From Kaistella yonginensis (GTDB lineage: Bacteria > Bacteroidota > Bacteroidia > Flavobacteriales > Weeksellaceae), in NCBI RefSeq assembly GCF_030409525.1, contig NZ_JAUFQB010000007.1:148089-212088 (forward strand): a DNA stretch of 64,000 nt, given 5' to 3'. The notes beneath the pieces are model-generated. The model was not told where the DNA came from. It saw nothing but the letters and a program-made list of their open reading frames with translations, and did no database searches. Position numbers and translations under genes: made by a program. Position 1 is the first letter of the stretch; the number at the start of each line of letters is the position of its first letter. This document shows, in pieces, positions 1-7,627 of this stretch.

Positions 1-725
1 TTGTGATGGTTGATGACTTCTTTATAATGAAGAAAACTTTCAAACAAACGATCGATTAAAAAGTCTTTCGGTATAAAAAGCCGCGTAACATTCCGACAAC
101 CCAACCCAAAATAATGGAAAATATCTTCGGCTAAAAGCTCAAGTTCCTCCAGGGTTTCATCTCCTTTTAAAACAGCAACCGAGGTTCTATTTTTACGAAT
201 AATACTCAATGAGTTTTTAAAATAATATTCCAAATATCGCGCGGTATTATTACTTCCTGTCGCAATCACAGCATCAAAATCAGTTAATCTTTCGGTAAAT
301 TCATATCGAATATTTCCTTCTGAAAACGCATTCCATTTGACCAGTAAAAAAGGCAATAGCGTTTTATCTTTTGAAGATAATTTAATCAATGGAATATTCT
401 GACTCAAGATCACTGAAATTACATCGTGAAAACCTACCATCGGAATATTTCCCGCTAAAATCAAACCCACTTTTTTAGGAGTAGTCGCAGTTTCATAGGC
501 AGAAATCCATTTTTCTATATTGCGATCATCCAGCAGATCTGCCCATTGTTTCAGGGCAAATTTTTGATTTTCGAGGGTGAACCATGAATTTTCATTTTGA
601 GATTTCCGTAAAACTCCGTAAAATAGGTCATCATCTTCATTAAAAATATCAGGATTCTTTTCTAAAAAATCTTTAATATAAGCACTTAATTTAGAAAGTC
701 CCGAAATTTGCTTTTCTATAATCAT
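1..725 (-). CDS. Acyl-CoA reductase, LuxC family (partial, C-terminus outside window)
   Basis: The reverse strand reads from an ATG at 723-725 without a stop to base 1, giving about 241 residues. The translation has features of LuxC-type acyl-CoA reductases: a segment GLILAGNIPMVGFHDVISV, then a region with ATGSNNTARYLEYYF and the stretch FGLGCRNVTRLFIP, which carries the cysteine expected to be catalytic. Family members reduce acyl-CoA to aldehyde. In flavobacteria this gene commonly sits next to a 4Fe-4S ferredoxin gene; here that neighbour is 29 kb away at 30214 because an element has inserted between them. The family call is from recognition of these motifs and is fairly secure; the physiological substrate is unknown. 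Confidence 0.85.
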   Translation of the reverse strand, partial: MIIEKQISGLSKLSAYIKDFLEKNPDIFNEDDDLFYGVLRKSQNENSWFTLENQKFALKQWADLLDDRNIEKWISAYETATTPKKVGLILAGNIPMVGFHDVISVILSQNIPLIKLSSKDKTLLPFLLVKWNAFSEGNIRYEFTERLTDFDAVIATGSNNTARYLEYYFKNSLSIIRKNRTSVAVLKGDETLEELELLAEDIFHYFGLGCRNVTRLFIPKDFLIDRLFESFLHYKEVINHH

Positions 726-750
726 TGTATGGAAAATTGAGGTATTTTTA

Positions 751-765
751 GTAATTTTGTACAAA
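751..765. repeat. Left attachment core (attL candidate)
   Basis: GTAATTTTGTACAAA matches 14 of 15 positions with 30179-30193. It contains the perfect palindrome TTTGTACAAA. It lies 26 bp upstream of the LuxC-type gene, in that gene's promoter region. Confidence 0.7.
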
Positions 766-827
766 ATAAAACAATTCTCGGTAAACTACCTAAATTACTG
801 GGTTCACTTACTTTTTTATTTTGCTTA

Positions 828-845
828 GTACAACATGAGTACAAC
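828..845. repeat. Paired GTACAAC motifs, left end (arm-type integrase site candidate)
   Basis: Two copies of GTACAAC start 11 bp apart (828 and 839). The same heptamer pair occurs at the right end at 30050-30068, spaced 12 bp. Paired short repeats inside both ends of an integrated element are the usual layout of integrase arm-binding sites. The motif is also half of the core palindrome. Function is inferred. Confidence 0.5.
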
Positions 846-848
846 TTT

Positions 849-1406
849 TTAAAATGTTTTATTAAAGCCGTAGATTCCTGCGTCATTTCTTCTCGCTAAA
901 GTACTCAATTCCTGAAAGTAATGCAAACTAAAGCAATAGTATGAACTGCTGGGTTTTGCCCACCCGTTTTTTATTAATAATTCATTCAAACATTCGCCCG
1001 AAGGTAGAATGATATAGTCTAATTGGCGCTTCCAAAAGTCCAACTGATTTTCCTTTTCTGTTAAGATTGTTACCCTGGTTCCCGGAGGTGCTACTTGCAG
1101 CAGATAATCCAAACTCATCCGACCATATTGAAGTAATAGGCTCGCAGGAATATGACTCTTGGCTTCATCTTCACGGATCTTTCTGTTCCGGTGTATTTCG
1201 GGCGCATCGAGGCCGTACAATCTTATTTCTTTTTGGTATTGACCAAATTCTTCTTTTACAATTAAACTGTCACCGTCCAGCACTCTTTCGATGAGCCAGA
1301 AAGTTTCTGTTCTTATGTTGGGGATTCTAAAATATTTCGCAGAAGGATGTTCGGCGGTACTACTCTCAGTTTCTGTTCCATTTGGTGTATTTGCGTTGTA
1401 TTTCAT
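849..1406 (-). CDS. Staphylococcal-nuclease-like (SNase/TNase) domain protein
   Basis: 185 residues. After a polar 30-residue lead the SNase domain runs from FWLIERVLDGDSLIV to the C-terminus. IRLYGLDAPE matches the region carrying the catalytic Arg and Glu of micrococcal nuclease, and WKRQLDYIIL supplies the second catalytic Arg. Known members are Ca-dependent DNA/RNA nucleases. No signal peptide is evident, unlike secreted thermonucleases, so it probably acts in the cytoplasm or is released by lysis. It is the leftmost gene of the element, divergent from the gene at 1515. Its role in the element is unknown. The domain call is good. Confidence 0.8.
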   Translation of the reverse strand: MKYNANTPNGTETESSTAEHPSAKYFRIPNIRTETFWLIERVLDGDSLIVKEEFGQYQKEIRLYGLDAPEIHRNRKIREDEAKSHIPASLLLQYGRMSLDYLLQVAPPGTRVTILTEKENQLDFWKRQLDYIILPSGECLNELLIKNGWAKPSSSYYCFSLHYFQELSTLARRNDAGIYGFNKTF

Positions 1407-1514
1407 TGGTTTACAGTATTTTATCTATTGTTTTTATAAAGATAATGATTGAAATTTGTAATAGTCTAGACAACAGTGTTATACTATCTTTTCTCAATTT
1501 AAAAACTTAAAACA

Positions 1515-2318
1515 ATGGCAAGACAAAAAGGTCTTATGAAATACGTTGGCACAATTGGCGACGTGAGACACTTCAAAATTAAAGGTCAGCGAGGATTTTT
1601 CGCTGGAATGGTAGGTGGTCCTACTGCGCAGCAGGTTAAAACTGCACCAGAGTTCGAAAGAACCCGTGAAAACATGAATGAGTTCGGAGGCAGTGCAAAA
1701 GCAGGAAAATCTCTTAGAACGGCTCTTTCCTCACTAATGGGAACGTTTACGGATCCGCAGGTTACCGGAAGATTAACTTCAGTAATGAAGAAAATCAATC
1801 TGGAAGATGGAACTGAAGCCCGAGGTTACCGTAAGATTGAAATTTCTTCGCAAAGAAAATACCTTGAAGGATTCGAGTTCGATAAAAACATTTCCATCAA
1901 TGGTGTTTTTAACGCGCCTTACGACGTTAATCATACCGTAGATAGAAATGAGGGCGATTTGATTCTTCCTGCATTTAATCCCGTTGAAATGATTTCTGCT
2001 CCCGGAGGGGCAACTCACTTCCGCATTCTGCATGCATTGGCAGTCCTGTCTGATTTTTCATACAATCCAACTACCGGAACTTATGATCCGGATGACAACG
2101 TGAATAATGAATTGAGTGATATTGCTTACTCAACATACATTCCCATGAATGCATCTTATGCCGGAGGAACAATCAATGCAGCACTTCCTGGTGTTCCCGT
2201 ACTAGGTGCTGACGTTTCAGTAGTTCAGTGTATTGGCATCGAGTTTTATCAGGAAGTCAACGGCCAATATTATCCGTTTGCCAGTGGAAACTGTTTGCGT
2301 ATCGAAGAAGTATTTTAA
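1515..2318 (+). CDS. Conserved element protein of unknown function, 267 aa (possible virion-like protein)
   Basis: I cannot assign a function. The N-terminus is basic and Gly-rich (MARQKGLMKYVGTIGDVRHF, then RGFFAGMVGGPT), followed by KTAPEFERTRENMNEFGGSAKAGKSLR. The second half is rich in predicted beta-type residues with few Lys or Cys and ends in CLRIEEVF. From memory, proteins with this KGTIGD/RTREN-type N-terminus recur in Bacteroidota prophage-like regions just upstream of DUF5675 genes, as here. Size, composition and position suggest a structural or particle protein, but that is inference. It heads a co-directional set of four genes ending at a terminator at 3446. AACAATGG supplies the start at 1515. 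Confidence 0.7.
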   Translation: MARQKGLMKYVGTIGDVRHFKIKGQRGFFAGMVGGPTAQQVKTAPEFERTRENMNEFGGSAKAGKSLRTALSSLMGTFTDPQVTGRLTSVMKKINLEDGTEARGYRKIEISSQRKYLEGFEFDKNISINGVFNAPYDVNHTVDRNEGDLILPAFNPVEMISAPGGATHFRILHALAVLSDFSYNPTTGTYDPDDNVNNELSDIAYSTYIPMNASYAGGTINAALPGVPVLGADVSVVQCIGIEFYQEVNGQYYPFASGNCLRIEEVF

Positions 2319-2408
2319 TAATAAATCTTTCAAAGCCTTCTTCAAAAGAGAAGGCTTTTTTGATTGAATCAATTTAAATAGTGTACTCAACATTTTAAAT
2401 ACAACACA

Positions 2409-2861
2409 ATGAGAACAAAAATAATTAGAGTTGCCGAAGGCAAAAACAGCACTCTTTCCCATTTATATATCGATGGTATTTTCCAGTGTTTTTTATTGGA
2501 GGATAAAATCCGACAAGTAAAAATCATGAAACAAACTGCTATTCCTATTGGATCATTTGCTTTAAAGGTTAATACGGTTGGCGGAATGAACACCAAATAT
2601 TCACAAAAATTTGGCACCAATCATAAAGGCATGATTGAGATTGCCGGACTTCCCACTTTCAGCGCAGTTTACATTCATATCGGAAATGTAATCAGCGAAA
2701 CCGCAGGTTGTCCACTTTGCGGTCTTTCCTGGATTAAAAAAGATGGCAATTTTCAGGTATTGCAAAGCACTGATGCTTACAAAATGATTTATCCAAAACT
2801 TTTATCCATTACAAAAAGCAAGGATTCTGGTATTGTGATTGAAAATATTTTCCAATTTTAA
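2409..2861 (+). CDS. DUF5675 family protein
   Basis: 150 residues, matching in overall pattern the DUF5675 family: an N-terminal GKNSTLSHLYIDGIFQCFLLED strand pair, a central IPIGSF and HKGMIEI segment, and VYIHIGNVISETAGCPLCGL. The HIGN...TxGCxL pattern resembles the His/Cys active-site arrangement of L,D-transpeptidase-like folds, so a cell-wall role is possible but unproven. DUF5675 genes are typical of Bacteroidota phages and integrative elements. It lies 90 bp after the 267-aa gene, with an AT-rich gap and its own CACAATG start, and 9 bp before the next gene, so the group is probably cotranscribed. Confidence 0.75.
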   Translation: MRTKIIRVAEGKNSTLSHLYIDGIFQCFLLEDKIRQVKIMKQTAIPIGSFALKVNTVGGMNTKYSQKFGTNHKGMIEIAGLPTFSAVYIHIGNVISETAGCPLCGLSWIKKDGNFQVLQSTDAYKMIYPKLLSITKSKDSGIVIENIFQF

Positions 2862-2870
2862 AAACATGAA

Positions 2871-3137
2871 ATGATGGAAAATGAAATTACAGTAAGCATC
2901 TTCTTTGGCTTTACAAGTAGTGTTCTTTTGGCAGTTGTTGCTTTTTTTATACGGCAGCTTCACAATGATTTCCGAAAGATGGGAGAAAATCTGACAGAAG
3001 TCAAAACTACTGCCCTACTGATCAAATCAGAGTTTAAGAATGGTCATGAACTTCTAAATCAAAAAGTCGAATATTTAGAACAAAGGATTAACAAAATTGA
3101 ATTTACACAAATTAAAAATCAAGACTATGAAAAATAG
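2871..3137 (+). CDS. Small membrane protein with coiled coil, holin-like
   Basis: 88 residues. One hydrophobic segment near residues 8-27 (VSIFFGFTSSVLLAVVAFFI) is followed by a charged helical region of about 55 residues with heptad-like spacing. This topology (short N-terminal outside segment, one membrane span, cytoplasmic coiled coil) is common for small phage holin or spanin-like proteins, but no family is recognised. Start may be ATG 2871 or ATG 2874. It overlaps the next gene by 11 bp, pointing to translational coupling. The location just after DUF5675 supports a lysis-type module; this is inference. Confidence 0.65.
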   Translation: MMENEITVSIFFGFTSSVLLAVVAFFIRQLHNDFRKMGENLTEVKTTALLIKSEFKNGHELLNQKVEYLEQRINKIEFTQIKNQDYEK

Positions 3138-3390
3138 AAATCTAAATCTAGTCAGAAGAATGCAAGCACCTACACCAAAATGGTTTAGGATTATGCGAAA
3201 TCTGGGTCTTACCCTCTCTGCCGTTGGTGGTGCTCTGATTGCTTCTCCAGTTTCTTTACCTGCAGGAATTATTTCTATAGGCGGCTATTTGTTTTTGGGT
3301 GGAACCATCATCGGTGCGGTCAGTCAGACCGCTGTCAGTTCAGAAGAATACGGAAAAAACGTTTCCAAACCTGGCGAAAACTTCAAATAA
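3127..3390 (+). CDS. Small two-span membrane protein
   Basis: 87 residues from ATG 3127, which lies inside the end of the previous gene (overlap 11 bp); a longer TTG-started form from 3097 is possible but less likely. After a basic lead (MKNRNLNLVRRM) there are two hydrophobic Gly/Ala-rich segments (LGLTLSAVGGALIASPV and ISIGGYLFLGGTIIGAV). No family recognised. It is the last of four co-directional genes and is followed by a hairpin terminator at 3446-3469. Small two-span proteins in this place are seen in phage-like cassettes, but nothing in the sequence fixes a function. Confidence 0.65.
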   Translation: MKNRNLNLVRRMQAPTPKWFRIMRNLGLTLSAVGGALIASPVSLPAGIISIGGYLFLGGTIIGAVSQTAVSSEEYGKNVSKPGENFK

Positions 3391-3445
3391 AACACACCTG
3401 ATAGGCTGGTTAAAGACTGTTTGTGTAATTTGGTTATTTGTGAGA

Positions 3446-3469
3446 ACCTGTCTTTTAGGCAGGTTTTTC
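3446..3469 (+). terminator. Intrinsic terminator after the four-gene cassette
   Basis: AACCTGTC pairs with GGCAGGTT across a TTTTA loop (one G-T pair), followed by TTT. It lies 56 bp after the stop of the small membrane protein. Confidence 0.75.
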
Positions 3470-4095
3470 TGTGTTTTGCTTTATGTTGCTTCGGTCTGTT
3501 TAATTAGGTGGAATATATAGCCTTTAAGGGTCGGTTGAACAGCCTTTAAGTAGGAGACATAAATTAAAAATTTACATTTAGAAATTGGATTTACCAAACT
3601 GATTGGAATTCCAGACTGTACTTTCTTAAAGCTAAACTTTGGATTTGGTAACGATCTTTCGTTGAAAATTTTTCAAAAGAAAAAAGGAAAAAAAAGAAAG
3701 TGCAATACCCTTCTGGAAGGAAAATGCGATGCAATATTTTTTTGCAAAAAATATAGACGTAGTATTTTAGACGGCTATATTTTTTGCAAAAAACCCGCCA
3801 GGGCTTGATATTGACAGCACATTTTCCTGACGGTATATCTTTACTTTCTTTTTTTTATTTTTTTCTATGGTCGGGTCTTCCGATTGATAACCGTCGAGAT
3901 CGTTTTTTTATAAACTGTTTTATTTCGAAGACGATTATTCAAAGCGGTTGCGAGCGTTGGGAAAGGCAGCTGTATGACTGTACACCGGAACTAAAATTCA
4001 ATAACGCAATCCCGATGTACCGGCATTCTGCTGCGCGCGGTGATCCTTCGGCGGGCTCAGGACAGGCTCAGTGACTGTACGGCTCCGCCGGACAG
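3470..4095. other. Gene-free stretch with nested inverted repeats
   Basis: An open frame at 3784-4074 exists, but it starts inside a hairpin arm and its tail is a dispersed GC-rich tag, so I do not call it a gene. The stretch holds the long hairpin at 3688-3856, then a GC-rich tract at 3945-4101 unlike the surrounding AT-rich DNA, including TCCTTCGGCGGGCTCAGGA and a terminator-like stem. Confidence 0.6.
3688..3856. repeat. Long nested inverted repeat (extended hairpin; ncRNA or cruciform candidate)
   Basis: Four pairs of complementary arms are nested in order: 3688-3701 with 3843-3856 (14 bp, perfect), 3706-3710 with 3832-3836, 3719-3726 with 3820-3827 (8 bp, perfect), and 3744-3756 with 3775-3787 (13 bp, perfect). 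Colinear nesting over 169 bp is unlikely by chance even in AT-rich DNA. No protein gene explains it. Possible readings are a structured RNA, a replication or packaging signal, or the remnant of a small mobile element. Confidence 0.6.
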
Positions 4096-4101
4096 TTACT
4101 G
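4069..4101 (-). terminator. GC-rich hairpin at the end of the receiver-domain gene
   Basis: CAGTGACTGTACGGC (4069-4083) pairs with GCCGGACAGTTACTG (4087-4101) with two mismatches. It overlaps the last codons of the reverse-strand gene ending at 4096 and could end its transcription, though a clear T run is lacking. Confidence 0.4.
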
Positions 4102-4434
4102 GAGGAACATGGGAAAGCGATGGATATGAACAAAAAATTTTAACTTATTAAAGTTACTAAGTAATTTTTCGATGTTTTCTTTACCGACCGGATTCTGACT
4201 GTGAACCGTAAAATTAATTGTATTTATCTTATTATCGAGGCAGTAGTCAACCAAAAACTTTGCACAATCGTAACCTGTTTTTCCCAAACCCCAATCGTGA
4301 TCGAAACTTATAAAAGCTGGAAGGCCGTGAGCATTGACAAATAACACAAATTCATCATAATCATAAACTCGATGAAAATTTTTTGGAGTGGAACGCATAT
4401 CATCCAGATAAAGTTTTATTGATTTATTCTGCAT
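4096..4434 (-). CDS. Cyclic-phosphate processing receiver-domain protein (cPRD-like)
   Basis: 112 residues. The opening IKLYLDDMRSTPKNF and the central ISFDHDWGLGKTGYDCAKFL match the cyclic-phosphate processing receiver domain family, a degenerate receiver-like fold predicted by comparative genomics to act on cyclic nucleotide or RNA-end phosphates. The family is usually a single small domain, as here. The start lies 11 bp inside the upstream gene, so the two are probably translationally coupled and form an operon with the WYL regulator further upstream. Biochemical role is a prediction for the whole family, not something visible here. Family assignment is fairly confident. Confidence 0.75.
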   Translation of the reverse strand: MQNKSIKLYLDDMRSTPKNFHRVYDYDEFVLFVNAHGLPAFISFDHDWGLGKTGYDCAKFLVDYCLDNKINTINFTVHSQNPVGKENIEKLLSNFNKLKFFVHIHRFPMFLQ

Positions 4435-4906
4435 TTATAATTTTAGAAGGGTTAAGGTCTGTTTTATCTTTAAAAAATTGATGACGCACAATTATTTCAA
4501 TCCACACATCATCAATTGCCAAAATTTCTTCAAATGAGAGACCACTATGGTCTATCAGGCAGTGCATGAGATAGCCGAAATGAAAGATTTTCAACTGTTC
4601 GAATCCCATCCAACCATGTATAAACCAATCCATATAAAAAAACTCTGGATCATTGGGTGAAAGGGAATAAATATTTGATTGACAAAAGGGATCTCCTACT
4701 TCTATACGCCTCGATTGGCAAAACTCTTCGTCATAACTAAAAACAGAAAAATGAGTTTCGTACTCGTAGTCATCCATTAAATCGTTCTTCACCTGTAAAT
4801 CAAGTACATCACAAAGTTTGATCAAATATTTCCTTGCCCTGATTTCTTCTGCTCTGATTTTATCATTAATTAAAGAAAATTTTTTAATCTGCTCTTCTGT
4901 CATCAT
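4424..4906 (-). CDS. Hypothetical protein, 160 aa, coupled to the receiver-domain gene
   Basis: No family recognised. The protein starts with a charged helix (MMTEEQIKKFSLINDKIRAEEIRARK) and has an aromatic, acidic middle (DDYEYETHFSVFSYDEEF) and a Trp/His-rich segment (YMDWFIHGWMGFEQLKIFHFGYLMHCLIDHSG). No signal peptide or membrane span. It overlaps the downstream receiver-domain gene by 11 bp and lies 115 bp after the WYL regulator gene on the same strand. The tight coupling suggests it works with the receiver-domain protein, possibly as a partner or substrate-recognition subunit; that is inference. Start at 4906 or the next codon (4903). Confidence 0.65.
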   Translation of the reverse strand: MMTEEQIKKFSLINDKIRAEEIRARKYLIKLCDVLDLQVKNDLMDDYEYETHFSVFSYDEEFCQSRRIEVGDPFCQSNIYSLSPNDPEFFYMDWFIHGWMGFEQLKIFHFGYLMHCLIDHSGLSFEEILAIDDVWIEIIVRHQFFKDKTDLNPSKIINAE

Positions 4907-5021
4907 ATCTGTAATTTTTAATAGTTAGAAGCAAAAATAGCGCTCAAGGACGACAAAATATGACGCAGACTGATATGGTTTATAAAAATTGAAGAAAACG
5001 GTGTGTAATGGATGCCGGAGA

Positions 5022-5957
5022 TTACTTCTTGTTATAAATGGACAACGTGGTCATTAATTTTTGCTGAATAATTACACGCAGTGATTGAGGTTCTAAGACT
5101 TCAACATATTCGCCATAAGAAAGGATTTCCATGATGAACTCCCAATTAGGTTTCAAACTAACTTTTACCACTATTTCATCTGGGGTATCTTTTACAATTT
5201 CTTGAGAAGCATGGAGTGGCATTGATTTGATATATTCGCCCTGATTAGGTATATCGACGGTATCTGTGGGACTTTTACGGAAAGACAGCGTCACCACCTG
5301 AACTGTAAAATCGGCCGATGAACCGATAATACCAAATACCTCTTTGAACTGCTCTTTGGGGTCGATGGATTGTGGGTATTGAAACTTAACTCCTGTTTCC
5401 AGCAAGTTGTTTATTCGGTCTAACCCAAAAACACGAAAATCTTTCACCTTCAAATCATACGCAAAAACATACCATCTCCGGCGAAATTCTTTGAGTAGAT
5501 AAGGTTCCAGCACCCTTATTTCAGGTTTCTCAGACCAAAACTTCTGGTAGGTAACTTGAATTTGTTTTCGGTCTTTTATTGAAACAAGGAGGTCTGCCAT
5601 ATATCCTGTTCCCTCAGGTTTTCCTGTATCAAATTGAACATAATCCGAGAATTCCTGATGGGCTTTCAGGGCCTGAAAGACATCAAACGCTTCAAAAAGC
5701 CGTTCGGAATATTGATCATCCTCTGCGGAGTAAATCTCATATCGTTTTGTCGACTTATTGTAGGAAATATCGATGCTGTACAACTGCGATATATCTCGAA
5801 TATCGCGCTGGAAAGTTCGTATTGAAATATCATAATTACCCCCAATAATGTCAGATTCTATATTCAGTTTGGCTTTGAGTTCCTCAAATGTAAAGGGTTT
5901 CATCCGTAATTTCTGAATGATGATACGGTGACGGGTAAAAGTTTCAAGTAATGACAT
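5022..5957 (-). CDS. WYL-domain transcriptional regulator
   Basis: 311 residues from the ATG at 5955-5957; a longer frame to 6104 would run through the divergent promoter and has an uncharacteristic N-terminus. An N-terminal winged HTH (RHRIIIQKLRMKPFTFEELKAKL, then SIRTFQRDIRDISQLYSIDI) is followed by a WYL domain (VTYQKFW...RVLEPYLLKEFRRRWYVFAYD...FRVFGLDRI) and a C-terminal extension. WYL regulators bind nucleic-acid or nucleotide ligands and often repress phage-defence genes (BrxR, CapW). It is divergent from the SLOG gene at 6067 and lies upstream of the receiver-domain pair, so control of both is likely. Confidence 0.9.
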   Translation of the reverse strand: MSLLETFTRHRIIIQKLRMKPFTFEELKAKLNIESDIIGGNYDISIRTFQRDIRDISQLYSIDISYNKSTKRYEIYSAEDDQYSERLFEAFDVFQALKAHQEFSDYVQFDTGKPEGTGYMADLLVSIKDRKQIQVTYQKFWSEKPEIRVLEPYLLKEFRRRWYVFAYDLKVKDFRVFGLDRINNLLETGVKFQYPQSIDPKEQFKEVFGIIGSSADFTVQVVTLSFRKSPTDTVDIPNQGEYIKSMPLHASQEIVKDTPDEIVVKVSLKPNWEFIMEILSYGEYVEVLEPQSLRVIIQQKLMTTLSIYNKK

Positions 5958-6042
5958 TCGCGGAACTGTTTTAATGGAGAAAAAAATATTTTTAAAAATA
6001 GCAATAATTTTTGTAACGACATTCTTTGACGCGCCCCAACGG

Positions 6043-6050
6043 TAGTTTTG
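6043..6050 (+). promoter_or_regulatory. TAnnTTTG promoter box for the SLOG gene
   Basis: TAGTTTTG lies 16 bp before the ATG at 6067, fitting the Bacteroidota -7 consensus. No good -33 TTG is seen. The 109-bp interval to the WYL start is short enough for the regulator to control both directions. Confidence 0.45.
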
Positions 6051-6066
6051 ACTAAAATTAAATGTT

Positions 6067-6420
6067 ATGCTAAATATTGCTATTGTTGGCGGCCGCGATT
6101 TCAACGATTATGAATTGATGAAAAAAGTTTTAAATGAGTATATTGATAATAAAACATTTATCAATGCTATTGTTACGGGGGGTGCAGCCGGAACGGATAC
6201 TCTCGCTGAGAAATATGCTGCCGAAATGGAAATTGAACTGATTGTTTACCGGCCGGATTACAAAAAATACGGTAGGTCTGCGGCATTGCTGAGAAATACG
6301 GAAATCGTTGAAAAGTCCGATATTGTATTTGCTTTTTGGGATGGTAAATCCCGGGGTACTATGGATAGCATTAATAAAGCTAAAAAAATGCATCGTAAAC
6401 TGTTTGTTGTTGAATATTAA
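6067..6420 (+). CDS. SLOG-family (DUF2493/YspA-like) nucleotide-binding protein
   Basis: 117 residues with the features of the YspA cpYpsA-related SLOG family: IAIVGGRDFNDYELM at the start, AIVTGGAAGTDTLAEKYA in the middle, a YRPDYKKYGRSAALLRNTEIV region, and SDIVFAFWDGKSRGTMDSI near the end. These are the nucleotide-binding loops of a Rossmann-like fold. SLOG proteins are predicted to sense or make nucleotide-derived signals in conflict systems. It is divergent from the WYL regulator and followed by a strong terminator. Standalone DUF2493 proteins are also common in phages, where their role is unknown. The family call is strong. Confidence 0.9.
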   Translation: MLNIAIVGGRDFNDYELMKKVLNEYIDNKTFINAIVTGGAAGTDTLAEKYAAEMEIELIVYRPDYKKYGRSAALLRNTEIVEKSDIVFAFWDGKSRGTMDSINKAKKMHRKLFVVEY

Positions 6421-6434
6421 ATGCCAGTTTATAT

Positions 6435-6468
6435 AAACGGAATGCAGTGCGCATTCCGTTTTTTTTTT
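6435..6468 (+). terminator. Strong intrinsic terminator after the SLOG gene
   Basis: An 11-bp perfect stem (6435-6445 with 6451-6461, AAACGGAATGC and its complement) with a 5-base loop, running into nine T residues. It separates the SLOG gene from the convergent nuclease gene ending at 6482. Confidence 0.9.
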
Positions 6469-6481
6469 AAGAAAGTTATTT

Positions 6482-7603
6482 TTATTGTGAAACCGCTTCT
6501 GAATTTGCAGGTATGATTACATTAATCACTTTGACAATCTCGTTCTCGAAGAATGTAAGGGTATTTGCAAGTTCCTCAGGAAACAATTTATTATCAGTTA
6601 AAACAGGTAATGTTTTCCAGAACGCAGCAATTTGGTCATTAACAATGTCCATTTTGAAAGAATTTGAAAAATTTTTCCGCTCTTCAACATCAAATACCCT
6701 AAAACTTATTACGGGTAACTTATTGTTTTTAAATCTAAATTTAAATTCCCTGTTATTATGAAAACCCGTTCCCAATATTGCAGGAAAATCTTTAAATTCG
6801 ATTATTTCAAAATTAAGTAGAGGATATGCTGAAGTTAACTTTTTAACTAAATCCAATAACAAATTTCTTTTTAATTCAGTACTTACCGCTTCGAAATTTT
6901 TATATATTTCAAAAGATGCTTCGAAGTTATCGGTAATGATATTTTTTATTAATGCTGCCATTTCTTTATTTGTAGTTTGGTTTGTTAGTTTTTTAAGAAG
7001 AAAAGTATATTGGTTTAGTATTTCGCGCAGCATAGGCTTATCAAAAGCCCACTTTGCACATTCGGAAATCCATTCTATAATATGATCCTTATAGGAAAGG
7101 TTTCTGTAGATTTTTAATTCATCATCCCCAATAGAAATTTGGTCGCTTTCTTTACCGTCTAATGTTAAATAGAACAGTTCAGCATCAGGAAATTGTTTTT
7201 TGTAGCGCTTCAGCTGATTCAGTTGTTCAGCCGCGTATATTTTATTTTCAATAAGAATAACATTGCCCTCGAGGTCTTTAATGACAATATCTATCCTGCC
7301 TCCTTCGGTTTTATCGGCATTGGTAAAGCCGATATGATCTTCTTTTCTGCAAACTGCATTTTCAAAGTTCATTTTAAAATCTGCGCCTAAAAATTTTTGA
7401 ACAAAAAGTTCCAGTGGTTTAGTACCTAACCCGTGGGTTCCTCTTGGATGGAGCAGTTCTGCAAGCAGTGCTGAATGAGTGAAAACTTCATCTGATTCCA
7501 TGCTCATGATTGAAAAAATATTGAACTCTTCGCCTGACATTTTCCGATGTCTGTCGTACATTTCTGTAATTCGTGAAATTTCTTTGATAAAATTATACTT
7601 CAT
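6482..7603 (-). CDS. PD-(D/E)XK nuclease superfamily protein (PDDEXK_4-like)
   Basis: 373 residues. An N-terminal helical part with FTHSALLAELLHPRGTHGLG is followed by the nuclease core: GGRIDIVIKD (Asp near 105) and ILIENKIYA (Glu near 119, Lys near 121), then a Q-containing helix (EQLNQLKRYKKQFP). The rest is a helical and beta region of unknown function. This arrangement is the PDDEXK_4 family, common in defence islands. All three active-site residues are present. It is the last gene of a three-gene reverse-strand set (hypothetical, alpha/beta hydrolase, nuclease) with a 24-bp gap to the hydrolase. Target unknown. Confidence 0.85.
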   Translation of the reverse strand: MKYNFIKEISRITEMYDRHRKMSGEEFNIFSIMSMESDEVFTHSALLAELLHPRGTHGLGTKPLELFVQKFLGADFKMNFENAVCRKEDHIGFTNADKTEGGRIDIVIKDLEGNVILIENKIYAAEQLNQLKRYKKQFPDAELFYLTLDGKESDQISIGDDELKIYRNLSYKDHIIEWISECAKWAFDKPMLREILNQYTFLLKKLTNQTTNKEMAALIKNIITDNFEASFEIYKNFEAVSTELKRNLLLDLVKKLTSAYPLLNFEIIEFKDFPAILGTGFHNNREFKFRFKNNKLPVISFRVFDVEERKNFSNSFKMDIVNDQIAAFWKTLPVLTDNKLFPEELANTLTFFENEIVKVINVIIPANSEAVSQ

Positions 7604-7627
7604 AAAAAATAGATTATAGAATTAAAA

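Noticed and set aside
3688-3856. Retron ncRNA interpretation of the long hairpin
   Set aside because: No reverse transcriptase gene is present in the window, even though the PtuAB pair resembles a retron Ec78 effector.
3784-4074. 96-codon open frame on the plus strand
   Set aside because: Starts inside the arm of a long hairpin and ends in the dispersed GC-rich tag; no protein-like pattern.
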